NCBI GenBank assembly: GCA_018268075.1
Contig: JAFDXH010000248.1
Span: 41,276 to 105,275 of the forward strand
Length of the DNA: 64,000 nt
Direction: 5' to 3'
From: Bacteroidota bacterium
GTDB lineage: Bacteria; Bacteroidota; Bacteroidia; Chitinophagales; Chitinophagaceae
Shown: in pieces, positions 53,658 to 63,001 of the stretch
Position numbering within the stretch: the stretch's first letter is position 1
How the letters are laid out: every line of letters starts with the position of its first letter
Position numbers and translations under genes: made by a program
The notes under the pieces: generated by a model
Database searches by the model: none
Told to the model about the DNA's origin: nothing
Seen by the model: only the letters and a program-made list of their open reading frames with translations

Positions 53658-54575
53658 ATGGAAGTACCACAAGGAAAACTATTTGCCATCGGAGGCGCGG
53701 AAGATAAAGGCGTAGATCTGGAAAAGGGTGAAATGATCCGAAATAATCTCAACTTTTTTGAATTAGGGATATTAAGACGCATTGTAGAAGAAGCAGGCGG
53801 CAATTCTGTACGCATTGAGGTAGTTACTACTGCAAGCATGATTCCTAATGAGGTAGGTGAAAATTACTTAAATGCATTTGGCAAAATAGGTTGTACAGAT
53901 ATTGGGATATTACCCATACGCACAAGGGCAGATGCGATGAATGACGAATATATTGATCGGCTAAAAGCCTGTAATGCCATTATGTTTAGCGGCGGAAACC
54001 AGCTCAGATTATCTGCTACATTTGGAGGTACTCAATTTTTGGAAATAGCCTTAAAGAGATTTCACGAAGAAAAAAACTTTGTGATCGCCGGAACCTCAGC
54101 AGGCGCCATGGCCATGAGCAACACTATGATTTATGAAGGGAATGCCTCTACAGCACATCTAAAAAGCGAGGTAAAAATAACTACAGGCCTTGGATTTATG
54201 GATGATGTAATTTTTGATAGCCATTTTGAAAAACGAGGCCGTTTTGGAAGATTGGCACAGGCAATAGCAAGTAACCCACAGGCAATAGGCATAGGTCTTG
54301 GCGAAGATACCGGCATGTTGATTACCGAAGGAAATATAATGGAAGCAATAGGCAGCGGGCTTGTCATGATCATTGATGGCCACGACATAAGGCATAGCAA
54401 TATTGCAGATATACCCGACGGAAACCCTATCAGTGTTGAAAATATAAAAGTTCATTTTTGTGAAAAAGGAAATGGATATATCGTGAGTGAAAGAAAATTT
54501 ATCCCCGATATAAAGAAGTATCAAGATCAGAAAGATTCGCCAAGCCAGATGAACTTAAAGGTAGCCACCGGATAG
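53658..54575 (+). CDS. cphB: Cyanophycinase
   Basis: Serine peptidase of family S51 that cuts cyanophycin to beta-Asp-Arg dipeptides. 305 aa. The nucleophile is Ser147 in IAGTSAGAMAMS, following the MFSGGNQLRL segment; VIFDSHFEKRGRFGRLAQ and GIGLGEDTGMLI are further family motifs. It is divergent from cphA, forming a synthesis/degradation pair. An isoaspartyl dipeptidase to finish breakdown is not in the window. Confidence 0.93.
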   Translation: MEVPQGKLFAIGGAEDKGVDLEKGEMIRNNLNFFELGILRRIVEEAGGNSVRIEVVTTASMIPNEVGENYLNAFGKIGCTDIGILPIRTRADAMNDEYIDRLKACNAIMFSGGNQLRLSATFGGTQFLEIALKRFHEEKNFVIAGTSAGAMAMSNTMIYEGNASTAHLKSEVKITTGLGFMDDVIFDSHFEKRGRFGRLAQAIASNPQAIGIGLGEDTGMLITEGNIMEAIGSGLVMIIDGHDIRHSNIADIPDGNPISVENIKVHFCEKGNGYIVSERKFIPDIKKYQDQKDSPSQMNLKVATG

Positions 54576-54600
54576 AAAAGAGCAGCCGTTTATATAAATG

Positions 54601-55884
54601 CTACTCAGCCTTTACCAGATAATAATTTTTCTTTCCTTTCTGCACCAGCAAATATTTGTTGTTTAACAAAAGATATGCATCCATGGTAATTGTAGGATCT
54701 ATTACTTTCTCCTTATTGACAGAAATAGCACCCGCAGAAAGCATCTTTTTTGCTTCGCCTTTACTTGCACAAATTTCAGATCCAGATAAAAAGTTAATGA
54801 GTTCTGTTTTCCCGAATTCTACCTTATTTACAGTGATTGCCGGCACGCCCTCCATTACCTGAAGCAATTGAGCTTCATCCAATTCGCGCAATATAGCCGC
54901 AGTATCATTATTAAAAAGAATGGTAGATGCTTTTTCAGCAAAATCAAAATCTGATTTAGAGTGAACAAAAATGGTCAATTCTTCTGCTAATTTCTTCTGC
55001 AATACCCGCATGGCTTCATTACCCTTATGAAGTGCTACCAAATCTTCAATTTCTCTTTGAGACAAAAAAGTAAATATCTTCAGAAACCTTTCTGCATCGG
55101 CATCAGAAGTATTCAACCAAAATTGGTAAAAAGTATATGGTGAAGTCTTTTCAGCGCTAAGCCAGATATTCCCCTTTTCACTTTTTCCAAATTTATTTCC
55201 ATCAGATTTTGTAAGCAGAGGCCAGGTAAATGCAAATGCATCCCCTCCTACTTTTCTGCGTATGAGTTCAGTGCCGGTTACTATATTGCCCCACTGATCG
55301 CTACCACCTGCCTGCAGCAAACACTTTTTATTTTTAAAAAGCCAGAAAAAATCAAACCCTTGAACCAATTGGTAGGTAAATTCAGTAAAACTCATGCCAT
55401 TTTCGCCATCGAGCCTCTTTTTTACACTATCCTTAGCCATCATATAATTGACTGTTATATGCTTTCCGGTATCTCTTATAAAATCCAGAAAGGAAATATT
55501 TTTAAACCAATCAAAATTATTTACGAGTTCGGCACTATTTGATTTTTCTTTATTAAAATCAATAAATTTCCCCAATTGCTTTTGTATGGCCTTTACATTG
55601 TATTCCAAAACATCAGAGCTCAATAAATTACGTTCTTCACTTTTCCCTGATGGATCGCCCACCATACCTGTAGCCCCACCCACGAGCGCTATAGGCTTAT
55701 GCCCAAATTTTTGCAAATGCACTAACACAATTATTGGAATTAGGCCACCTATGTGCAAGCTATCTGCCGTAGGGTCAAATCCAATATAGGCAGCAGTGGA
55801 TTCTTTTAAAAGTTGGTCTTCTGTACCTGGCATTATATCCTGAATAAGGCCACGCCATTTTAATTCTTGTATAATATTTTCCAT
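54601..55884 (-). CDS. tyrS: Tyrosyl-tRNA synthetase
   Basis: Class I synthetase charging tRNA-Tyr. 427 aa. The HIGH-like motif is ADSLHIGGLIPI near residue 40, the KMSKS-like motif is NKFGKSEKGN near residue 230, and ALVGGATGMVGDPSGKSEERN lies between. The last 65 residues form an S4 RNA-binding domain (EICASKGEAKKMLSAGAISVN). It is convergent with cphB. A -7 box sits directly at its start. Confidence 0.96.
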   Translation of the reverse strand: MENIIQELKWRGLIQDIMPGTEDQLLKESTAAYIGFDPTADSLHIGGLIPIIVLVHLQKFGHKPIALVGGATGMVGDPSGKSEERNLLSSDVLEYNVKAIQKQLGKFIDFNKEKSNSAELVNNFDWFKNISFLDFIRDTGKHITVNYMMAKDSVKKRLDGENGMSFTEFTYQLVQGFDFFWLFKNKKCLLQAGGSDQWGNIVTGTELIRRKVGGDAFAFTWPLLTKSDGNKFGKSEKGNIWLSAEKTSPYTFYQFWLNTSDADAERFLKIFTFLSQREIEDLVALHKGNEAMRVLQKKLAEELTIFVHSKSDFDFAEKASTILFNNDTAAILRELDEAQLLQVMEGVPAITVNKVEFGKTELINFLSGSEICASKGEAKKMLSAGAISVNKEKVIDPTITMDAYLLLNNKYLLVQKGKKNYYLVKAE

Positions 55885-56455
55885 AAAGCATCAAAAATAA
55901 ACACAAATGAAATAAAATATTCAAAAGTGTTGGGTAGCATCGAGTATTTATTGATCCGCTTGGCATAATAATTCCTTTTATGCTCAGGGGATAATTTATT
56001 CGCAACACTTGCCGGCTCTAAACGCCTTGATTTAATTTTAAAGTAATGCGCTACTATTTTTTTACTTAGATCAAAGTAAAGTTTTCAAAGAGATATAAAA
56101 ATAAAACTACCAGATGATGGCCATTTACCAATTAAAACTGAGCACTTTATATTCCATGTAATAAATTCATACCGGATTTAAATAGTAATTATTCCAACCT
56201 CTCTATTCAATAACCATCCCAATATTTACCCAAAGTACTCGGGGCTATTTAGTAAATAAAGAGGGTAATAGAATACACATAGAACATCAACTTTACTAAG
56301 TCATAATTTTTATACAATTTTTCAATCCATAAATTCCCTTATTTTTATTTATTTTTATAACCCCTAAGTATCAAAAAATACAATATTAGAAGCTAACAGC
56401 CGTTTTAATTGCTCCTTACACAAATTGAATCTTAAAACATGAACGCCCCCTTTTT
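55885..56455. other. Intergenic region, divergent promoters of tyrS and the porV-like gene
   Basis: 571 AT-rich bases. For tyrS the minus strand carries TTTTG (55922-55926), then 22 bases, then TATTTTTG (55892-55899), ending eight bases before the ATG, so the tyrS leader is only a few bases. The remaining 500 bases hold no frame I can support, no tRNA and no clear hairpin. Some of it may be the porV-like gene's leader. Confidence 0.5.
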
Positions 56456-57559
56456 ATGAAATATCCTCGCCTTATCAAAATATTCCTGCTGCTGGTATTA
56501 CCTTCTTTAGGATTTTCTCAGTTTCGTAAATATTCTAATGAATTTTTAAACATTGGAGCTGGTGCACGAGGGCTGGGCATGGGTGCAGCACAGGCTGCAT
56601 CTGTAAATGATGGCACGGCAGGATATTGGAACCCTGCGGCGCTTACGGCATTGGATAATGGGGCACAGGTGAATCTGATGCATGCTAGCTATTTTAGTAA
56701 TATAGGTAAATATGACTATGCCAGCATCGCGCTTCCCGTAAATAACAATCGGCGTACACTGGGGCTCTCAATACTTCGTTTTGGGGTGGACGATATACCG
56801 AATACTTTATATCTTGTAGAACCTGACGGAAGTATCAATTATGGAAATATCAGCACTTTCTCTTCTGCAGACTATGCCTTTCTTTTTTCATTTGCCCAAA
56901 AAATAAAGGACGATGATGACCTGAAAACCAGCTTTGGCGCTAACGCCAAAATAATTTATAGAAAGGTAGGCCACTTTGCCAATGCATGGGGCTTTGGTAT
57001 AGACGCCGGGTTTAAAATGCAGAAAAAAAACTGGACATTAGGTATCGTTGCCAAGGATCTTACTACCACCTTTAATGCGTGGTCTTTTCATTTTACTGAT
57101 AAAGAAAAACAAGTTTTATACCTCACAAAAAATGACATACCGGTTAAGTCCACAGAGCTTACCGCACCCAGACTTACTATTGGTTCCAGTTATAACTTTA
57201 TTTTCAACGAAAATTTCAGCTTGCTGGCAGAGGCAGACCTTGATTTTACTTTTGATGGCAAACGCAATACACTTCTAAGTGGCAATACCATCAGTGCAGA
57301 TCCTCATTTAGGCCTGGAAGCTTCTATTAAAAATGTATTTTTTGTAAGAGCAGGAATTTATAATTTTCAGCAGGCACTGGCCGATAAAGATACACTCAAT
57401 CAAAAAAAAGTATGGATTTATCAACCTAGCCTTGGTGCAGGATTTAAGATACATAGTGTGACTATTGATTATGCATTTTCAAATCTTGCTAACCAATCGA
57501 ACCCATTATACACCCATATTTTTTCTTTAAAATTGGATTTAAATAAACCAGAAAACTAA
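56456..57559 (+). CDS. porV: PorV/PorQ-family T9SS outer-membrane protein
   Basis: 367 aa. Signal peptide ending LGFSQ, then the PorV-type start FLNIGAGARGLGMGAAQAASVNDGTAGYWNPAAL (about 28-61). The rest is a 14-strand FadL-like barrel with strands such as SFGANAKIIYRKVG and LGLEASIKNVFFVRAGIY. In other Bacteroidota PorV shuttles cargo from the T9SS translocon to the attachment complex with PorU, and the next gene encodes a PorU-type peptidase 16 bases downstream. Paralogue identity (PorV versus PorQ-like) is judged from this context. Confidence 0.8.
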   Translation: MKYPRLIKIFLLLVLPSLGFSQFRKYSNEFLNIGAGARGLGMGAAQAASVNDGTAGYWNPAALTALDNGAQVNLMHASYFSNIGKYDYASIALPVNNNRRTLGLSILRFGVDDIPNTLYLVEPDGSINYGNISTFSSADYAFLFSFAQKIKDDDDLKTSFGANAKIIYRKVGHFANAWGFGIDAGFKMQKKNWTLGIVAKDLTTTFNAWSFHFTDKEKQVLYLTKNDIPVKSTELTAPRLTIGSSYNFIFNENFSLLAEADLDFTFDGKRNTLLSGNTISADPHLGLEASIKNVFFVRAGIYNFQQALADKDTLNQKKVWIYQPSLGAGFKIHSVTIDYAFSNLANQSNPLYTHIFSLKLDLNKPEN

Positions 57560-57575
57560 TTTCTAAAAACCGGAT

Positions 57576-60500
57576 ATGAAGAAATTATTGTTACCATTCC
57601 TTATATTTTTCGCTGTTACAGGGTTTTCACAATCAGCCTCTAATAGCTGGATCAATTATAATAATACTTATTACAAATTTTACATAGCTAAGGATGGTGT
57701 GTATAGAATCGGCCAAAGTACATTAAACAATGCTGGGCTCGGAGGTATTCCAGCAGAGCAGTTCCAACTATGGCACAATGGTGAAGAGCAATCCCTTTAC
57801 ACAAGTATTGCTGCTGGTGTGTTAGGGACTTCAGATTATATTGAATTCTGGGGTATGCGCAATGATGGCAAAATGGATAATAAATTATACCGCGATCCAG
57901 ACTTCCAGTTGTCTGACCATTTTAGTCTTCAAACTGATACTGCCGCCTATTACTTAACAGTAAATTCTGCCTCTGCTAATCTGAGGTATATTAATTCTGT
58001 AAATGATGTAGCCAACAATGTTTTAGCGCCTGAGCCTTGGTTTATGAATACACGCGGAGTGTATTTTAATCAAAGAATCAATCCGGGATTCGCTATTCCG
58101 GCCGGTGGCGTATATGTATTTTCATCATCCTATGACAAGGGTGAAGGCTGGACTAGTCTGGATATTTCACCAGGGCACGACTTAACTTTCCAAATGGATA
58201 GTTTATTTTTAAATCCAGCGGGGCCCAATGCCAGTGTGAAATTTGCTGTAGCAGGCACTGCTCTTAATGGAAGAAATGTACAGGTTAAATTTAATAACAC
58301 TACCATTGATGATGAGGCAATGCCTTATTTTAATTACCTCAAAAAACAGGTAGATAATGTACCGCTCTCATTATTTATAAACCCCGCTTGGGCAAGGTTC
58401 ACTTTCTCAGAAACATCTTCAGTAAGTACTGACAGGTTTGTTGCTTCTTTTTTGGAACTTACCTATCCCAGTTTGTGGAATTTTAACAGAGAAAAATATT
58501 TTTATTTTCAATTACCGGCCAGCAATACAGGTAATTTTTTGGTAATCAGTAATTTTGATAACAGTGGCGTAGCACCTGTACTGCTTGATATGTCGAACAA
58601 CAAAAGATATATTGGCGACATTACCAGTACACCCGGTAAAATAAAATTTGCGTTGCCAGCTTCGGCAATTGCTACCAGAGAATTCAGACTTATAAGCCAG
58701 GCACCTGCTGCCATATCGGCCATTAATACTTTACAAAAAAGAAATTTTATCAATTTCGGTAATGCAGCCAATCAAGGGAACTATCTGATCATTAGCAATA
58801 AATCGCTATACAGTAGTACCACCGGCGATAATAATGTGGATCTCTATCGCCAGTACAGAAACTCGGCTCCCGGAGGAAGTTTTAATACCAAGGTGATTGA
58901 TATTGATGAGTTAGTAGATCAATTTGCATACGGAATAAAGAAACACCCTGCCGCCATAAAGGATTTTGTAAAATTTGCTAAAGCTAATTTTTCTGTAACC
59001 CCTTCCTATGTTTTTCTCGTAGGTAAAGGCGTTACCTACGATGAGTATGTAACTAATGGCCAGAGCGCATTTGCTGACAGATTAAATTTGGTTCCCACCT
59101 TTGGCAGCCCTGCTTCAGATGTATTATTGGTTTCACCTTATGGGAGCATTGTTCCTACAGTTCCGGTAGGCCGCCTTTCGGTAGTAAATGGTGATGAAGT
59201 AGGCCGGTATTTGGCCAAAGTAAAAGAATATGAACTGGCACAAACTGCTTCACAAACACTTGCAAATAAATTGTGGATGAAGAATGTAGTGCAGATAGTA
59301 GGCGGAAAAGACAGTGATGAAAATAACCTCTTTCGCCAATATATGTATGGCTACAAGAATATGCTGGAAGACACATTATATGGAGGGCATGTAGAATTGT
59401 TTTCTAAAACCTCTAATTCTGCGGTTCAGTTAATTTCGGGCCAAAGAATAGAACAATTATTTTCAGATGGCATCAGCATTCTCTCCTATTTTGGCCACTC
59501 ATCTGCTAATACTTTAGAATTTAATTTAGGAGATCCTACGGCATATAATAATCCGGGTAAGTACCCTTTCTTTCTTGTGAGTGGATGTACTGCCGGCAAT
59601 AATTATATCTATGACACCTTACGAATAATTCAGAACAATCTTTCCATATCAGAAAATTTTGTATTAGCAAGCCAAAGAGGAAGTATTGCCTTTATGGCCA
59701 GTACACACTATGGCATTCCCCCTTTTCTGGATGATTATAATACCCATTTTTATGATAATCTCCGAAATAGAAACTATGGTGCGCCCTTAGGTGATGATAT
59801 AAAAAATACAATAAAAGAATTGAACGGCGATGTACCTGATGTATATTATTACACACGCACCGACCTGGAAGAGATGGCATTGCACGGCGACCCGGCAATT
59901 AAGGTAAACCCACACCCTAAGCCGGATTATGTAATTGAAGAACCTTTGATAAAAATAAATCCTGCATTCATTTCCATATCACAGGAGAAATTCACCTTAG
60001 ACGCAAAAACATATAACATAGGAAAGGCAATAGATGATTCCATTTATTTTGATGTAAAAAGAATTTATCCAAATGGCACAAGTGATATCCTTTTACATAA
60101 AAGAATCAAAGCGCCTTATTATACTGATTCTATTCATTTGGTAATACCCATAATACCTACGCGTGATAAGGGATTGAATAAAATAGTAGTAACGATAGAT
60201 GCTAATAATGAAATAAGTGAAGAGTCAGAATCCAATAATTCTTTTTCGAAAGAAGTATATATCTATGAGGACGAAGCCCGCCCTTCTTACCCCGCTGATT
60301 TTTCAATCATCAATGTAGCTAATCAAAAACTTTACGCATCTACCGCAAATGCACTCAGTACAGCCAAAGATTATCAACTGGAAATAGATACCACTTTATT
60401 ATTTAATTCGTCCTTCAAGGTAAGCCGTTCATTAAATTCTACAGGTGGTATTTTAGAATTTGATCCGGGAATTACCTTTACAAACAATACCGTTTATTAT

Positions 60501-62651
60501 TGGAGGGTAGCTTTAAAGCCTGCATCTGGATTACCATTAGATTATCACTGGAACAATGCCTCTTTCCTCTATTTATCAAACAGTACAGAAGGCTTCAACC
60601 AAAGTCATTATTTTCAACACCTTTATTCTGATACTCAAAATATTAAACTGGAAAATAACCGCAAATGGAAATACAGTACAGTTACCAATATTTTGGAAGC
60701 AAAAAATGGAGTATATCCATCCGCAGCCAATACTGCAACCGACTTCTCAGCCTTTGTAAATGGGTCTGAATTTGTGCAAAGTGTTTGTGGTATTTCCGGA
60801 ATTATTTTTAATGTTCTGGATCCAATTACATTAAAACCTTGGATGAACACTATCGGAACACCAGAAGGCAGGTTTGGAAGTAAGCCAGTATGTGGCCCAG
60901 AAAGACTTGCTAATTTTCAATTTAATATTCTTGATCCTGCAAAAAGAGCAGCAGCCATGCACTTTCTCAGGGATTCAGTTCCTGATAATTTTATAGTGAT
61001 GGTCAGAAATATTTCCGGCACAGACCCTGCTTCCAACACTTATGCTGCGGACTGGCTTGCCGATACTGCTACACTCGGTTCAGGCAATTCATTGTACCAG
61101 GCATTACGGTCTCAGGGCTTTGCAACGATTGATTCATTCAATAGGCCCCGTGCATTTGTATTTATGTATCAAAAAAATAATGCTGAATTCCTTCCACAAT
61201 CTATTTTCTCTGAAGGCATATCAGATAAAATAATTCTTTCTCATAATATTGTTACTCCAGACACCTTAGGATTGATTACATCCCCTGTATTTGGCCCTGT
61301 AAAACAGTGGAAAGAAATGCACTGGCGCGGCACTAGCGAAGAAAACCCAAGTGAAGACAACCCGACTGTGGATATCATTGGTGTGGACAATGCAGGAAAT
61401 AAGAGTACGCTGCTTACGGTAAATAAAACACAGCAAGATGTTGACATTTCTTCAATAGATGCCAAACTGTATCCATACATTCAATTGAAAATGCATAACC
61501 TTGATAGTGTAACGCTTACACCATACCAACTCAACTATTGGAGGCTGAATGCCATACCTGCACCTGAAGGCGCATTAGCACCCAACATTTTTATTTCTGG
61601 TAAAGATTCCCTGCAGCAAGGTGAAATCTATAACTTTGGAATTGCCTTTAAAAATATAAGTATTCCCTCTTTTGATAGTGTACTGGTTAAGTTTACCGTA
61701 ATTGACAATAATAATGTCACCCATGTGCTTTCATTACCCAAGCAAAAACCACTCATCAGTGGAGATACTATTGTAATTAAATACAATCTGGATACTAAGG
61801 CATACCCTGGCAATAATACCATCTTTATTGATTTCAACCCCAATAATGACCAGCCGGAGCTATATCATTATAATAATTTTCTTTATAAAAACTTTTATGT
61901 AAAACCAGACAATTTCAATCCTTTGCTGGATGTAACATTCGATGGGGTACATATATTAAATCAGGATATTGTGTCATCAAGGCCGCACATTCTTATAAAA
62001 TTAAAAGATGAAAGTAAATTTCTTTCACTAAGCGACACCTCTCTGGTAAAAGTGCAGCTACGGTATCCGGATGGCACCCTAAAAACTATCGCCTTTGATA
62101 ATGACACGCTTCGGTTTACACCGGCTAATCTTTCGCAGGGTGAAAACACTGCTACTATTGAATTTTCACCAATCCTTACAGGCAATGATGAGAACGATAA
62201 CAATTATGAATTAATAGTATCAGGAAAGGATGTGATCGGAAATACTGCCGGCCAATTAAATTACCATATCAGCTTCAGAGTTTTCAGCAAGCCCATGATC
62301 AGTAACCTGATGAACTATCCTAATCCGTTTACAAGTCAGACTGCTTTTGTCTTCACCATTACGGGATATGAGATACCTCAAAATATCCGTATTCAAATAC
62401 TTACTATAACGGGTAAGGTGATACGAGAAATAACTACCAATGAATTAGGCCCTCTGCACATAGGCAGAAATATTACTGACTTCAAGTGGGATGGCTCTGA
62501 TATGTATGGCCAAAAGGTGGCTAATGGAGTTTATTTGTACCGCGTATTGACCAATCTTAATGGTAAGAGCATGGATAAGTTTCGTGATAATGGCGATAAT
62601 ACGGATTCCTATTTTACGAAAGGATATGGTAAAATGTATTTTATGAGATAG
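57576..62651 (+). CDS. C25-family cysteine peptidase, PorU2-like
   Basis: 1691 aa. Order: signal peptide ending GFSQ; N-terminal domain (about 20-380, YYKFYIAKDGVYRIGQSTLNNAGL); gingipain-type C25 peptidase (about 390-790) with catalytic His641 in FGHSSANTL and Cys671 in LVSGCTAGN; several Ig/CARDB-like domains; and a C-terminal FlgD-like domain (about 1580-1691, NYPNPFTSQTAFVFT, KWDGSDMYGQKVANGVYLYRV). PorU is the T9SS sortase; at 1691 aa this is longer than classical PorU and fits the PorU2 group. It probably acts with the adjacent porV-like gene. Confidence 0.82.
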   Translation: MKKLLLPFLIFFAVTGFSQSASNSWINYNNTYYKFYIAKDGVYRIGQSTLNNAGLGGIPAEQFQLWHNGEEQSLYTSIAAGVLGTSDYIEFWGMRNDGKMDNKLYRDPDFQLSDHFSLQTDTAAYYLTVNSASANLRYINSVNDVANNVLAPEPWFMNTRGVYFNQRINPGFAIPAGGVYVFSSSYDKGEGWTSLDISPGHDLTFQMDSLFLNPAGPNASVKFAVAGTALNGRNVQVKFNNTTIDDEAMPYFNYLKKQVDNVPLSLFINPAWARFTFSETSSVSTDRFVASFLELTYPSLWNFNREKYFYFQLPASNTGNFLVISNFDNSGVAPVLLDMSNNKRYIGDITSTPGKIKFALPASAIATREFRLISQAPAAISAINTLQKRNFINFGNAANQGNYLIISNKSLYSSTTGDNNVDLYRQYRNSAPGGSFNTKVIDIDELVDQFAYGIKKHPAAIKDFVKFAKANFSVTPSYVFLVGKGVTYDEYVTNGQSAFADRLNLVPTFGSPASDVLLVSPYGSIVPTVPVGRLSVVNGDEVGRYLAKVKEYELAQTASQTLANKLWMKNVVQIVGGKDSDENNLFRQYMYGYKNMLEDTLYGGHVELFSKTSNSAVQLISGQRIEQLFSDGISILSYFGHSSANTLEFNLGDPTAYNNPGKYPFFLVSGCTAGNNYIYDTLRIIQNNLSISENFVLASQRGSIAFMASTHYGIPPFLDDYNTHFYDNLRNRNYGAPLGDDIKNTIKELNGDVPDVYYYTRTDLEEMALHGDPAIKVNPHPKPDYVIEEPLIKINPAFISISQEKFTLDAKTYNIGKAIDDSIYFDVKRIYPNGTSDILLHKRIKAPYYTDSIHLVIPIIPTRDKGLNKIVVTIDANNEISEESESNNSFSKEVYIYEDEARPSYPADFSIINVANQKLYASTANALSTAKDYQLEIDTTLLFNSSFKVSRSLNSTGGILEFDPGITFTNNTVYYWRVALKPASGLPLDYHWNNASFLYLSNSTEGFNQSHYFQHLYSDTQNIKLENNRKWKYSTVTNILEAKNGVYPSAANTATDFSAFVNGSEFVQSVCGISGIIFNVLDPITLKPWMNTIGTPEGRFGSKPVCGPERLANFQFNILDPAKRAAAMHFLRDSVPDNFIVMVRNISGTDPASNTYAADWLADTATLGSGNSLYQALRSQGFATIDSFNRPRAFVFMYQKNNAEFLPQSIFSEGISDKIILSHNIVTPDTLGLITSPVFGPVKQWKEMHWRGTSEENPSEDNPTVDIIGVDNAGNKSTLLTVNKTQQDVDISSIDAKLYPYIQLKMHNLDSVTLTPYQLNYWRLNAIPAPEGALAPNIFISGKDSLQQGEIYNFGIAFKNISIPSFDSVLVKFTVIDNNNVTHVLSLPKQKPLISGDTIVIKYNLDTKAYPGNNTIFIDFNPNNDQPELYHYNNFLYKNFYVKPDNFNPLLDVTFDGVHILNQDIVSSRPHILIKLKDESKFLSLSDTSLVKVQLRYPDGTLKTIAFDNDTLRFTPANLSQGENTATIEFSPILTGNDENDNNYELIVSGKDVIGNTAGQLNYHISFRVFSKPMISNLMNYPNPFTSQTAFVFTITGYEIPQNIRIQILTITGKVIREITTNELGPLHIGRNITDFKWDGSDMYGQKVANGVYLYRVLTNLNGKSMDKFRDNGDNTDSYFTKGYGKMYFMR

Positions 62652-63001
62652 TGCATCAAGCAATTTTAAAATAGGTTGTTACGATTTTTGGCTTAATATT
62701 TTATTCTATAAGGCAAGCGCAAATAGCTTGTACCGAAATATTTTATTTTCTTATTTTTAATGCCACGCTTTTCATAGCGTGGCATTAAAATATGCGATCA
62801 TTTTTAAAACAATTCCGATACTTGATAAGTTGCATATAGGTAATGCTATATTCCAACATACGCACAGGTATTTAAAATTTTGCAATAGTTTCGCCATTGA
62901 ATTATACTGTAAGCCAAAATAATTTTTATAAATTATTTAAAAAAAAAATCGAGAATGAGTCTAAATATCTGAGGTAGCAGTAATAATATAATCGGTATTC
63001 T
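62652..63001. other. Intergenic stretch between porU2-like and sulfatase-fold genes
   Basis: 350 AT-rich bases. Apart from the hairpin at 62755-62790 I see no frame, RNA or repeat. A promoter for the 63002 gene is likely in the last 150 bases but no exact TAnnTTTG box stands out. Confidence 0.4.
62755..62790 (+). terminator. 15-bp hairpin downstream of the PorU2-like gene
   Basis: TTTTAATGCCACGCT pairs perfectly with AGCGTGGCATTAAAA around a six-base loop, about 100 bases past the stop. The T run is weak on both strands (the stem's own A/T ends are the only U-rich part), so it may terminate or protect the 3' end of the long mRNA. Confidence 0.55.

Noticed and set aside
55775-56008. 77-codon frame over the tyrS start
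   Set aside because: It overlaps tyrS and its promoter in another frame.
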